DNA from: Sabellastarte sp. h YS-2021
Taxonomy: Eukaryota > Annelida > Polychaeta > Sabellida > Sabellidae
Assembly (NCBI GenBank): GCA_964017235.1
Contig: OZ024929.1
Location: 108,485,793 to 108,549,792, forward strand
Reading direction: 5' to 3'
Length of the DNA: 64,000 nt
Part shown: one piece after another, positions 53,770 through 64,000 of the stretch
How positions within the stretch are numbered: the first letter of the stretch is position 1
Layout: every line of letters begins with the position of its first letter
The notes under the pieces: model-generated
Told to the model about the DNA's origin: nothing
Database searches by the model: none
The model's input: only the letters and a program-made list of their open reading frames with translations
Translations under genes and position numbers: made by a program

Positions 53770-55740
53770 TGACATTGTTTTCACTATGGCGGGCATGTGG
53801 ACACTGGATGCCCTCTTTTAATAAACACTTGAGGTGTTATAGTTGTAGAACACACTGTAAGGAGGAAGACCCCTGTGCCTCAGATGCTGGTGAAATTTAT
53901 AATTTTATTTTGGACCTCAATACAGAGGAACAATACCATCCCACACCCGCCGGCAGTACTGGATATACTTCTGCAACCAGAGTATCAGCACAAATCGGTC
54001 TGTGGCCTCTACAGCTGGCTACAACTTCAGGTGGCATAACATTTCTTCAACCCACCATGCCACTATCAAGGTCCGTGACTTTTCAGACTGCCCCGGTTTC
54101 AACTTCATCCAATAGTCTTTTTCAAGATGTCGGCACCAGTACAACCTACACTTAGTCAGGACCCAATGTTAGCTTCAGCTCCAGATTCAGAGGCTTGCTG
54201 CACCACCAACACCTGGCCCACAAATGCTTAAATCAGACTTAGCAACAGAACATGATGGAGCTGAAAATGATGGATAACCTGTCCCAACAAAACCAGAAAC
54301 AAGTCCAGGACCTATCCTCACAGTTACAGTCCAGACAGTTTCTGGCCCCCTTGATGGAGCAAATGTTCAAGAAGTTCCCATTTCAATCCACTACTGCAGA
54401 TAATCAAGCATCACAGTCATCCCGGTTGGGTCATCGAGCCTCAGCAACCTACCTCAACCTACTTCAAAGATTCAGATTCAGAGGCTTGCTGCACCACCAA
54501 CACCTGGCCCACAAATGCTTAAATCAGACTTAGCAACAGAACATGATGGAGCTGAAAATGATGGATAACCTGTCCCAACAAAACCAGAAACAAGTCCAGG
54601 ACCTATCCTCACAGTTACAGTCCAACAGTTTCTGGCCCCCTTGATGGAGCAAATGTTCAAGAAGTTCCCATTTCAATCCACTACTGCAGATAATCAAGCA
54701 TCACAGTCATCCCGGTTGGGTCATCGAGCCTCAGCAACCTACCTCAACCTACTTCAAACAGCAGTTCCAGAACCAATGGATACTTCTATGCCACAGGCAG
54801 CATCTGCCATCAAAAACGGGCTAAAAGGGATCAAAGGCTCAGCTCCTATCGCTCCCTCTACCATCAAAGCAATAGTATCCCGACCTCCTCCTCTACCTCA
54901 GCCTTAACCTCAATCTGAGTCCCCCTCCAAAGACTAGAGGAGGGTGAAGGAGGATCTTTTTACTTGTCAACATCCCAAGTAGATGAATCAGAATCCGAGA
55001 ACCTAGCCCAACCTCCAAAGACAGACTTCCATGTCTTCATAGACCAAGTCAGGCAGTATCTCAACACTAACGACCCTGCAAAGGCAGAACATTACAAATT
55101 TGGATCAGGACTCTGGCGTGACCCTAATATGTTTTGCATGGAGCAGTCCTCTCACCCTCCATCTTGATAGACGATATCGCCAAACTTTCACAAAACCAGG
55201 ATACAGTGGTCAGACCAAGACGCTCATCTTCTACTTAACTTCATACTGGAAATTTGAAGAGACCAAAATTTGTACCACAAGCATTCTCAAATATTGCGAG
55301 ACCTGGGTACAAAGGCCTACCTTCAGCCTCAATCAATGAGAACTGGTCAAGATGGAACTTCTGGTCAGAGAATGCATCGCGACCTCCAACTTCCTCTCTA
55401 ACCTATCAACAGTCAGTGAATGAACGCAAGGGATCAGAAAGAAAAGACCTTTGGATTGCTGGCCTCAGAACCACAACTATCTACGACTGCTGAACTCCAC
55501 AGTAGAACCCCCCAGCAGACCCCCCAGATGCAGTTCATGCTTGATATCAGCAGGAGCACAGCTGTTATAAACCAACATCTGCTGGAAAAGTTTTTACGTC
55601 TGTTACCCAAGTTGGTCCTCATGCGTCAAGACCCATACCAAAAGAATGCACACAACAGCTTGGATGCATACCGCCTTAAAATTTGGGCAGCCCCATCTCC
55701 GGCCCAGACCATTTCAAGTGTTCCCTGATGCAAGAGTAAG
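53770..55740 (+). pseudogene. DIRS-G gag-like gene, broken
   Basis: The Cys/His module (C-G-H, seven residues, H-x2-C-x2-C-R-x6-D-P-C) is read at about 53799-53880. The nearest ATG (53786) is in another frame, which points to an early indel. Later parts hold Ser/Thr/Gln-rich spacer, PKTDFHVFIDQVRQYLNTND near 55017-55076, and LLEKFLRLLPKLVLMRQDPY near 55580-55640, the counterpart of the ordered gag half (LGNFILMRRDSYLD in DIRS-B). A 291-bp tandem duplication lies at 54184-54765. Several frameshifts disable it. Confidence 0.65.
54184..54765 (+). repeat. 291-bp tandem duplication in DIRS-G gag
   Basis: GATTCAGAGGCTTGCTGCAC to CAACCTACTTCAAA is present twice (from 54184 and from 54475), virtually identical. 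The clearest difference is one lost base in CCAGACAGTT/CCAACAGTT. The duplication shifts the frame, so it arose after or with loss of function. Confidence 0.9.
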
Positions 55741-56399
55741 AACAACATCTGATAGGCCTAGGAATCAAAACAGGGAACCAACAGAGTGGAAGAGGTAGGG
55801 GTGCATACCAACAAGGGGGTCATTATCAGGACCAAGTACCCCCTCCTCAATATCTGGTACCTCCACAGTTTTACCCTCAACAGCAGAAGTTGATTTCAAT
55901 GTGGTCAAAGGGGTAGGGGAGCCCACAAAGGCAAGGGCAAGAATGCAGGAGGTGCTCAAAACCGACAAGACAACCACCTCATCAATGACACTCTCCAATG
56001 GCCCCCTGAATCCTGGACAACTTCCTTTAACCTGTCCAGGCATCCCTTGGACTCCAACAAACCACTCACCCCACCAGAGGGTCAGACTGAGCATCCAGTC
56101 CTTCCCAGAGAGGAAAAAGACTCTGGATATACAACTCCTATTAGAGAGGTTAAAGACTCTGAGTGTTCCAATCCCACCGGAAGGTATACAGACTCCGCAT
56201 GTACAGTTAGTAAAATCTCTTGTATCTATCCAAGAAAACATAAAGGAGCTCTCAGTGGGAGGCAGATTATAGTGGTTTTTCAAACAGTGGGAAGAAAAGG
56301 GTTCTCATCCCTTTCAAGTGGATCTCATCCAATATGGTTATCTGCTACCCTTCAGAGAACACCCTAAGTTGTCCAGGAGTCCCTGCATAATCAGCAGAT

Positions 56400-57000
56400 A
56401 CAGCAATGTCGACAAAGACCATGCCTTATCGAGTGCTATTCTCGAGACAGTCTCGGATTCTACAGCTGACTGTTCTTAGTCCCAAAACCAGGGAACCGGT
56501 GGAGACCTGTGATACACCCCAGCTCCCCAAACCAGTACCTCGCAGTCTCAAAGTTCAAGATGGAGACTCCAGAGTCAATTCGCACATCCCTGAGACAAGG
56601 GGAATGGGTAACCTCAATAGACCTCTCAGTTGCATATTTACATCTCCCCATTCAACCTCAATTGAGAAAGTTTCTCAGGTTCCATCACAAAGGCATTTCA
56701 GCAGCCTACCCTTCATGTTGGCCAGAGCCCCTCTGGTCTTCACCTCACTAGTAAAGGAGGTAAAACTGTTGGCGTTAAAGCAAGACATCAGCTTCGACCA
56801 GTACCTAGATGACTGGCTCATCAGAGCACCTTCACAAGCTAAATCGAAGAGACACACGGCAAAGCTACTCACCCTGGTTCGAACATTGGGCTTCGTAGTA
56901 AACCTGCAAAAATCAGAACTCATTCCCCAGCAAAGGTTCGATTTCATAGGTTACCATTTTTTTGCTAGATCAGGGTCTTGCCAGACAATATCAGAATAAC
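56400..57000 (+). pseudogene. DIRS-G reverse transcriptase core
   Basis: SKFKMETPESIRTSLRQGEW, VTSIDLSVAYLHLPIQPQLR, then after a frame change FMLARAPLVFTSLVKEVKLL, FDQYLDDWLIRAPSQ (YLDD 56802-56813), VVNLQKSELIPQQRFDFIGY. The first catalytic Asp block has DLSVAY in place of DxSDAY. Frame changes near 56690 and 56965 break it. Confidence 0.78.
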
Positions 57001-57099
57001 TTCAACAGGATGTCCAAGAAATCTGTCATAAGTAAAAGGACTCTTATGTCCACTATTGGATTATTAGCATCCACAGAGAAAACAGTGAAACTGGGCAAG

Positions 57100-57800
57100 A
57101 TACATACTAGACCCTTTTAATGGCCTCTTTTAATGGCCTCTTAGATCACTTGGCACACTTAGATCACAACTCCATGGGAGGCTAATGGGTCAAACATAGA
57201 AATACAGCTTCACATAAACATCCTAGAACTAAAGGCAGTGATCCTAGCCCTTCAACATTTTTTGACAGTGCGACAAAAAACAAATACTGATTGCCTTGGA
57301 CAACACCACTGTATAAACAAGGGGGGACTCATGCGGAACTTTGTGCTCTCATGTGGCAACTCCTCACCTGGTCACAAACACCAGATAATACTCAGAGCAA
57401 GACACATACCAGGTTCACTGAATGTCCCCGAGGACGGCCTTTCCAGGAGGAACAAAATTAAACACATGGAATGGTCTCTGTTCCCTCAGATTTTCAAACA
57501 AATCACTCAACTCTGGGAACACCCACAAATAGACTTATTTGCAACCAGTCTGAATACAAAACTTCCAACCTACGTGTCGCCCATTCCAGATCCATAAGCA
57601 TGGGCAGTGGATGCACTGAACATTTCCTGGAAGAACATAGTGGAATATACCTTTCCTCCCACAGTACTCTTACCCAGAGTGGTCACAAAATTGCTGTCCC
57701 AAACTTGCAGACTCATCCAAATAGCCCCGGGCTGGCCAAAAAAACATGGTTTTGAGATCTGGTCTCTCAACCACCCGAGACGACTCCCACCAATTCGATC
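57100..57800 (+). pseudogene. DIRS-G RNase H and methyltransferase-like region
   Basis: RNase H is badly damaged (INILELKAVILALQHF remnant near 57220, then frameshifts). ILRARHIPGSLNVPEDGLSR, IDLFATSLNTKLPTYVSPIP, DALNISWKNIVEYTFPPTVL and IQIAPGWPKKHGFEIWSL follow in the usual order, with a stop at 57598. Confidence 0.7.
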
Positions 57801-58490
57801 TCAACTCAAACGACCACTGAACAACCAATTATATACACATCAAAATGGTCAGTGTTCCAACGATGGTGTGTTGCATAACATATGGACTTCAGGGCTCCCT
57901 CCATAAAAGACATCAGGAACTTCATGTGCTTCCTCTTCACTGAGAAAAACCAATGCCCTGCCACCAGTGAGGGATATATAACTCCGATTGCAGACACTTT
58001 GGTAAATTATCCTTTAGAAGCAATAACGCAGAAATAGTCAGACTCATTGCCAGTTTCCATAGGGATAAGCCTAAGAATTCAGATCCATACCCAAATGGGA
58101 CCTCTCTCCAGTCCTCTACCAACTTACTCAACCTCCTTTTGAACCATTACAGGAGGCTTCTCTCAAATATGTCACTTGGAAAATGGTAGCAATAGCTTCT
58201 GGAAATTCATGCCTTGGCCATAGACGGGGCGATTGGAACCAAATTCAACTTACCCTGTCCCCTCCTTTATTGCCAAGAACCAGTTAGCAAAGGAGGGGAC
58301 CCAAGAAGTCTCTCCAGTGGTTATTCTTCTCTCCCCCGTTCAGGCCCTCTCAATTTACTTAAAAGATACTGCAGATTTAAGAAAGGATAAAACATTACTT
58401 TTTAGATCCTATAAACAGAGCCATTCCAAGGATATCCAATGATCTACTATGTCGTCTCAGATAAAAAAATACTGTGAAGTTTTGTTATCT

Positions 58491-59079
58491 GCCACTGTGG
58501 CCTAGAGGGTAACACACTTGTCTAGGAACTCAGAGGACGTGGGTTCAATCCCAGGTACAGGCAGATACATAGTGGCTCGGATGACCACTTAAAATGGCGG
58601 TCCTCTGTCATTGGGTCCTATCCCCAGTGGCAGGTTAAAGAACCTCAAGGACGTTGATAAATGATCATCCTTGAGCCTCTGTCTTCCAGTTAGGGGAATG
58701 TGAGTTACTTGTGTTTGTTTATTTGTTTATTTGGGGTTTTACGTCGCTTTCAACACTGTACAGGTCATATCACGACGGGTAGTTGGAAGGGCAGAGGAAA
58801 CCAGTACATATAGTTCGCTAGGGTTCTGTACTGTAAACTGCCGACCAACGGCAAGCAACTACCAGCTTTCCCACTTACGGCCATGACGGGGATCGAACCC
58901 CGGCCGCAGAGGTGGGAGGCGAGAGTGTTACCACTCTGCCACCGTGGCCCCTGTGAGTTACTTGTGAGTTGGGGCTGTACCTGTACAGTCGGATTGGTTA
59001 AATAGCGCTTTGAGTCCTGTAGTATATGGAAATATTGCACTGAGTATAAAAAAACAATAACACATAATAATAATTATTA
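58491..59079 (+). mobile_element. SINE-2: second tRNA-derived SINE, hosting SINE-1c
   Basis: The head GCCACTGTGGCCTAGAGGGT has an A-box-like TGGCCTAGAGGG and a B box GGGTTCAATCCC (58552-58563). The body contains TAAATAGCGCTTTGAGTCCT, and the copy ends in an ATAATAATAATT tail (about 59060-59079). Without the nested SINE-1c it is about 350 bp. It interrupts the DIRS-G recombinase. A target duplication is not clear. Confidence 0.75.
58714..58951 (-). mobile_element. SINE-1c, near-identical to SINE-1a, nested in SINE-2
   Basis: Differs from SINE-1a at only a few positions over about 230 bp. A perfect 15-bp target duplication, TGTGAGTTACTTGTG, lies at 58699-58713 and 58952-58966. Confidence 0.92.
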
Positions 59080-59695
59080 TTCGAGAGTAAACAACACAGA
59101 CATGGACCTACTAGGGGTTAAGGCCCATGATGTCATAGCATTTGATGCTTCCAAAGTGTTCTATGGGGGTGTTTCAACAGACTAGATTCTCCAAGCTTGT
59201 CACTGGAAATCTCATAATACATTCACGTCTTTCTACCTGAAGGACCTCTCTGGTCTGAACTAAAAGGACCTCTCTTGCCATTTAGGATCTTTTGTGGCTG
59301 CTATCTTCAGGTGTATAATCCATTATGTAATTCATACTTAATTTTTTTTATCCCATATCGGATCTGGAATTGCTGTTAATTTTTTGTTAACATCTTTCCA
59401 AGGACTTTTTAATGTTTTGATCGAATGGTATTTTTTGTGCTCTTTTGCAGCCATAATGGAGTGCTTCACTGATGGGACCACAGTTCTAGACATCTCCCCT
59501 GTACAGCCCTTCTAACCAGCTCTCCAGAAGAGCAAAACCCCTCCAATCGGGCCTTTAACACATCTTCATGAATGCTGATATGGGGTCTCCTTTCACCATT
59601 CAGAGCTCTTTCACCAGGAGCCCAGTCAGTCAGCTGTCTTCCCACCATCCAAGATGCTAGAATTCAGCACTCTGTTTCAATAGGTAAGTACATAA

Positions 59696-59864
59696 AATAG
59701 CATCAGAGATGCCCGTACCCCACAGCCTGGGAAAATAGTTTTCAACACCATGAGATGTAGAAGTAGTGAAACAGTACACAGATTGGGATACTTTCAGAGC
59801 AGTGTCAGTGTCCAAATAGTAGAGAAAAATAGTAGAGAAAATAACATCTAAGAGAAAGAAATTG
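59696..59864 (-). repeat. J 5' unique part, reverse
   Basis: Inverse match to 3690-3830 of J-1 (GCATCAGAGATGCC, CCCCACAGCCTGGGAAAATA, CAGAGCAGTGTCAGTG). It belongs to the J copy that hosts DIRS-G. Confidence 0.7.
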
Positions 59865-60130
59865 CAGACCCGGCATTATAGGTCAAGCTCCCTACGACAA
59901 GGTCAAATCAAGGTCAGACCACGACATCGCACACCTACAACCCCTAGCCAATGTTCCTACCAAGTATCAACTTCCTACAGCTTGCGGTTTCCGAGATATA
60001 TCCCAGACAAGATTTTATTGGTCAAGGTCACTACAGCAAGGTCAAAGGTGAAATCAAGGTCAGATCATGACGTTGCACACCAACACCCCGTAACCAATAT
60101 CCCTACCAAGTATCAACTTCCTACCGGGTT
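59865..60130 (-). repeat. L-4: L element, reverse, two monomers
   Basis: TATCAACTTCCTACAGCTTG and TATCAACTTCCTACC landmarks near 59966 and 60111; head absent. Carries GGTCAAGGTCACTACAGCAA. Confidence 0.75.
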
Positions 60131-60220
60131 TTTTGAGTTACAAATGATTTACTTACCAGTGAGAACATTAAAGTAGCTATTGCTCAGCTATGCCATGAGC
60201 TACAGGTCTGCCATTTCACT
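60131..60220 (-). repeat. J array fragment, reverse
   Basis: Part of one monomer (CAGTGAGAACATTAAAGTAG, CTATGCCATGAGCTACAGGT) cut by DIRS-C. Confidence 0.7.
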
Positions 60221-61140
60221 TGACATGTTTTGACTCGAGTTGTAGGATCAAATCCTGAAGTTTGAGCCATCTCTCTTTTACAAGGGCTGAATCTAGATGG
60301 TATTCGTAGCCCAATGAAAATACCTGAGTTGGCTTTAGTTCGGATTTTTCGAATTATTATCCACCCCAAGGACTGGGTTAGGTCTACCACTGCCTGAGTG
60401 TTCACTTGGGCTTCCTTCTGAGACTGGGACCGGATCAGCCAGTCGTCCAGGTATTGGTAAAGTCTGGGTCCCTTCGAGAGCCATTAGCTTCACTCCCTTT
60501 ACAATCATTGAAAAAACCTGGGGGCTGTGGCTAGTCCGAAAGGGAGGGAGGTGAACTGGAACCCCTGTGAACTGTGGCAAAACCTTAGGTATTTCCTTGA
60601 GTTTGGGTGGATGGGGATGTGAAGGTAAGCGTCCGATAGGTCCATCGACAATACCCATTCCCCTGGAGTTTCCATTTTGAACTCTTCTACATGTAGAAAA
60701 GTGTTGAGCCTGCTTATGTCTATTACTGGCCTCCACTTTTGGTGAGGCTTGGGGACAAGAAACAGGCGACTGTAAAACTTAAGAGATTTCACATTTCCAC
60801 CCTTTCTATTGCGTTCTTTGACAGAAGAGACTGGATACAAGTGGCCAGAGCTTGATCTTTTTGAAGGGCCTTGTATTCTGACCGAATCAGAGGGAATCTG
60901 ACCAGACTTGGTTTTGAAATGAATGGCAGAACATAGCCATTGTTGATAATGTTTAACATGTTGGATGAACATTTGTTTGTTTGCCAGTCTCTTCTGAAAG
61001 AACGGAGGCAACCTCCTGCTGGTGGACTGAGGGAGGCTTTTAAGGAGTCATTGGGGGGAGGGGTTTCCACGCCCTCGTCCCATAGAGTGGGGTCGAAAAC
61101 AACCCCTGAAGCCTCTGAAGTTCGGTTTCCTCCTGTCTGA
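60221..61140 (-). pseudogene. DIRS-C reverse transcriptase, partial
   Basis: PPAGGCLRSFRRDWQTNKC, FYSRLFLVPKPHQKWRPVID, FKMETPGEWVLSMDLSDAYL (about nine residues missing after METP), FTSLPFGLATAPRFF, then in another frame LYQYLDDWLIRSQSQ (YLDD 60442-60453) and VNTQAVVDLTQSLGWI, after which similarity ends. Frame changes near 60510 and 60400 break it. Confidence 0.78.
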
Positions 61141-61149
61141 GGAAAACGA

Positions 61150-63189
61150 TTGGTTATTGCTTTGTGAGGAGTTGCCTGAATAGGGGCGTTTCCTGTAGGA
61201 GCCTCTTTTTTGTTGTGGGGACCACGAAAGGGCTTGTTTTGATAGGGTCCAAAACCCTGCTAGTCTTTAGAGGTGCCTTTTTGAGGTGAAATTCTTCTTC
61301 CTCCTTAACTAGCTGACACTTGAACAAGGAAGAGTGCCAAAAGGGTGAGTTCCTAAGTTCCTGGTGTCTCGTTTCCCCTAATTGTGGTTGTAAAAGGGTC
61401 ATCTCAGCTTCGCGCCTTAGCAAGCCAGTGTTATCCATAGAATATAGCTCCCTCTGGAGTATATGGGCCAAGGATTTGCTGAGGCATGTAAGAGCTCTGT
61501 GTTGAATAAGAACAGTCTTATTCCAGCGTCCAAATATTCCCAGGCTTGTTCATATCCACGTTTGGCTGCTTTATCAGGATTGGCACCTTTCTGGATTGGG
61601 ATTTAACCTTCTTAAAGGTTGACTCCAGGCTGTATTGGCACTTCTCTAGAGTGGCATTACAGGAGGAGGAAGTCTTGGCAAATGCAGCAGTAAAGTTGAG
61701 GGTGGATATATTCTGCCTAGCTTGATGCTCCAATTCCTTGAGAATTGGTAGGGGAACCTTGCCCATAGGGGCCCTAGAGGGTTTAGGAGTAATACAGATT
61801 TTTGTAAAATCCATATTCAACTCCAGAATCTTGTCTTCATAACAAGGCTGTCCCACCTTGTACCACTTAGCAGTGGAAGGAGGAGGTTTGATACATTTAT
61901 CCTCAGGTAAATTAGCGGCCTGAAAGTCATGCTCAAATTTATCAAAGGCATCTTTGATAACCGAGCTGAGGGGGACCATAGAAGAAGGGCCTCTTGGCCT
62001 AAGCTCCTGTCAGCCTTTCTTGTCCTCCAGCCCCATGACAGAAGTGGAGGATCTAGGCATGGACTCCCTGGGATCAGGGAGGTCAAGAATATGTCTAAAG
62101 GTGTCCACTTTCTGAGCATATTGAGAGGGAACGTCAGATGAGGCTACTTCCCTATAATAAGGGGGGTCTGGATCTTGTTGAGGTTGGTCTTGATCAGAAT
62201 GAGCCCTAGAAGGCTTTGAAGACCTCTGTCTGGGTGCTGAGGACTCATCCTCCTCTGAAGATGAAGACACACATCTGAACCTCACTTTGTGTTTGCTTCT
62301 ATCTGCATGTTTCGTAGGTCTAGACGATGCAACCCGAGGCTCATCGGATTGACCTGAATACTGATCCGTGGGTGACCTCGGTTCAATGTCATGCTTTTTA
62401 TGAGAGTGGGAATGCTTTTTAGATCTAGCCAAGGCCACCCTAGAAGGTTCATCGGATAGACCTGAATGCTGATCCGATGCGTTGTCATGGTGAGATTGAT
62501 CAGTCCCGAGACGTGGTGGCAGGGAGGGACCATAGTCCACCTCCATAGCCTCAACTGATTTGAGGTAGTCTCGGAGGGGGTGAATCCAGAGTTACAGCTT
62601 TATTTGAGGGACCAGGCTTAGAGGCTGAAGCAAAGGTCTGATCCACCTCCACTTCTGGTTGTTTGGATGACTTTTGAAAAGCGAAAATTCGCCTCAAAGA
62701 GACTGAAATGCCTCTAGCATGGAAACCTAGAAAACACCCATTTGTTGCTGTAACTGGATGTTAAAAGTGTTACCCTGGGACTTTTCGAGCTAGGACAGAT
62801 TTTCCTACTGTTTTCAGAGATAATGACTTGAAGGGTAGGGGCTGAGGATGTGGTGGAGAGGTAAATAAATTGTCTGCAGCACTCTCAAGGTCTGCCTGAG
62901 AACCAGTAAAGGACTCGATCTCCTCATCCCCTAAGAGGTCTAGTTCATCATCTTTGGTAGTGTCTCGCTTCTGCTTTTTTACATAACGTTTCCTGTGGGT
63001 GATTTTTATTAACTGCTCTTCTGAAAAGGCAGCACAAATACCACAAGAAGATTTGAATGTGACACAGGGGTCATCACCCTTGCCAGATTCCCTGCATGTG
63101 GGACAATAATTATGAGAGGCAAAAGAAAAGCAGAAGTGACGACACTTTGCAGATCTGGGCTTGTCTTTATTCGCTTGGGGGGAGGACAT
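61150..63189 (-). pseudogene. DIRS-C gag-like gene, broken
   Basis: Likely start ATG 63189-63187. Cys/His module at residues 16-42 (C16-x-H18, H26, C29-x2-C32-R, D40-P-C42) plus C49-x2-C52, with spacing identical to DIRS-B. The first frame stops at 62770. A His/Ser-rich, then acidic, middle (HSHSHKKHD, SSSSEEDESSAPRQRSSK) runs 62546-62010. After a single in-frame stop the ordered half continues at 61979-61518 (STAKWYKVGQPCYEDKILEL, ARQNISTLNFTAAFAKTSSS). Another frame carries the tail to 61154. There are at least three lesions. Confidence 0.72.
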
Positions 63190-63573
63190 TTTGAAACGCA
63201 ATAAAACGTTTAAATGACAAAGCCTGAACCGAGGAAAACTCAAAACACCAAAAATAAGTAAAAATACTTATCCTGTCGAAACGTAACTTTCACAGAATAA
63301 TCTATAAGGTATAGTACACAAAATGGCTAAAAATCAACATCCAACAATACATACGTGCTGAGAAATATAAGAAAATATATCTGCTTATAACAGAAGCTAC
63401 CAAAACACGCGGGCAACGAGAAAGTAGGAAGAGATCTCGTAGAGTTCCACAAGAGGACAACCTGAGGCTACGGCCAACTATAAATGTCTATATTTCTTAG
63501 ATGTTGGCCGGGCCTGCGTCCATCCGAGAACAGCAATCAGTCCCACATGGTAAGCTATTGTAGCACAATAAAA

Positions 63574-64000
63574 GCAACAGTTTTCAAGTTATAACTGATT
63601 TACTCAACAGTGAGAATCTGAAAGTAGCTGTTGTTCAGCTATGCCATGAGCTACAGGTCTACCATTTCACTATGTTATAGTTGTCCCCAAAGTTGGTGAA
63701 TAACATATTTTAACAAAGTTCTCTAAATGCAATAGTTTTCAAGTTACAACTGATTTACTCAACAGTGAGAACCTGAAAGTAGCTATTGCTCAGCTATGAG
63801 CTTCAGGACTGCAATTTTAGTATGTCATAGCTGACCCAAAAGCAGCTGAATAACATATTTAGAAAAATACTCTAAATGCATAGTTTTCAAGTTATAGCCG
63901 ATTTACTCAACAGTAAAACCTCAAAGTAGCTATTATTCCGCTATGCAATGGTCTACAGGTCTGCAATTTTACTATGTTATAGCTGACCCAAAAGCAGTTG
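63574..64000 (-). repeat. J-4: J array, reverse, running off the window
   Basis: Nearly three ~155-bp monomers (TTTTCAAGTTATAACTGATT, CAAGTTACAACTGATTTACT and a third near 63886). They are closer to each other than the monomers in J-2. Confidence 0.85.

Larger units (their letters stand above)
57980..59280 (+). pseudogene. DIRS-G tyrosine recombinase, split by SINEs
   Basis: FIAKNQLAKEGTQEVSPVVI and LSIYLKDTADLRKDKTLLFR (58260-58420) match the middle of the DIRS-B recombinase. After SINE-2 the sequence resumes with VKAHDVIAFDASKVF, where the second catalytic Arg is replaced by Ile, then a stop, then QACHWKSHNTFTSFYLKD. It is inactive. Confidence 0.75.
53390..59695 (+). mobile_element. DIRS-G: full-span, degenerate DIRS element inserted in J
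   Basis: The left end ATGTACTTACCTATTGAAAT (from 53406) is inverted at the right end (TTTCAATAGGTAAGTACAT, about 59675-59693). Order: gag, RT/RNase H, methyltransferase-like region, YR. Frames are broken many times. Two SINEs sit in the recombinase. No clear ICR was found near the 3' end. Confidence 0.75.
60221..63573 (-). mobile_element. DIRS-C: 3'-truncated DIRS element in a J array
   Basis: The 5' terminal repeat at the right ends TCCCACATGGTAAGCTATTG then TAGCACAATAAAA at 63573, the same end as in DIRS-C'. Gag and RT follow leftward. The copy stops after the RT palm at about 60221, so RNase H, YR, ICR and 3' repeat are lost. J sequence lies on both sides. Confidence 0.75.

Overview
The window is eukaryotic, AT-rich and dominated by mobile DNA. 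It suggests a marine invertebrate. A mollusc such as a bivalve or gastropod is my best guess, because of the abundance of Helentron-linked satellites, DIRS elements and a tRNA-derived SINE; no feature proves the clade. I see one convincing host gene, the coding exon of an OSER1-like gene (oxidative stress-responsive serine-rich protein) at 8804-9496. Almost everything else is transposable elements, tandem arrays carried by them, or wreckage of both. I use these working labels: array A, Hel, J, K and L for the satellite-bearing elements; DIRS-B, C, D, F and G, and Ngaro-like E, for the tyrosine-recombinase (YR) retroelements; T for a TIR transposon.

Layout. 1-8706: array A, then Hel-1, an L repeat, and element J-1 with element K inserted in it. 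8780-9870: OSER1-like exon with a splice acceptor before it and a poly(A) signal after it. 9870-11127: no recognisable gene. 11128-18570: Hel-2 and Hel-3, two DIRS 3' ends and a K-type remnant. 18575-24690: degenerate DIRS-D, with a LINE fragment in its right inverted repeat. 24691-32565: a long-period repeat, a nearly full CR1/L2-type LINE, a SINE, LINE debris and an L array. 33033-52365: a nested stack. DIRS-F is split by Ngaro-like E, E is split by a Harbinger-like MITE, and the MITE is split by DIRS-B. E is also split by transposon T, which contains a J array and a SINE. 52366-64000: J arrays holding a solo LTR, DIRS-G (itself holding a SINE inside a SINE), an L array and truncated DIRS-C.

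Function. DIRS-B looks full length and open: gag, RT/RNase H and YR frames, 5' and 3' inverted terminal repeats that are almost identical, and an internal complementary region that matches both outer ends. This is the arrangement expected for replication through a circular DNA intermediate and YR-mediated integration. The Hel and K elements carry no protein. They show Helentron-type ends (5' hairpin, matching inverted copy near the 3' end, 3' hairpin followed by CTAG) around satellite monomers, so they presumably move with help from elsewhere. The SINE copies have perfect target-site duplications and must use LINE machinery.

The three most unusual observations are these. A roughly 28-bp core motif is shared by all the otherwise different satellite families. 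A Cys/His module with identical spacing starts the gag proteins of four divergent DIRS families. The DIRS-B gag ends in TGA-CAA-TCA, a readthrough-type context, followed in frame by an open, cysteine-rich stretch.
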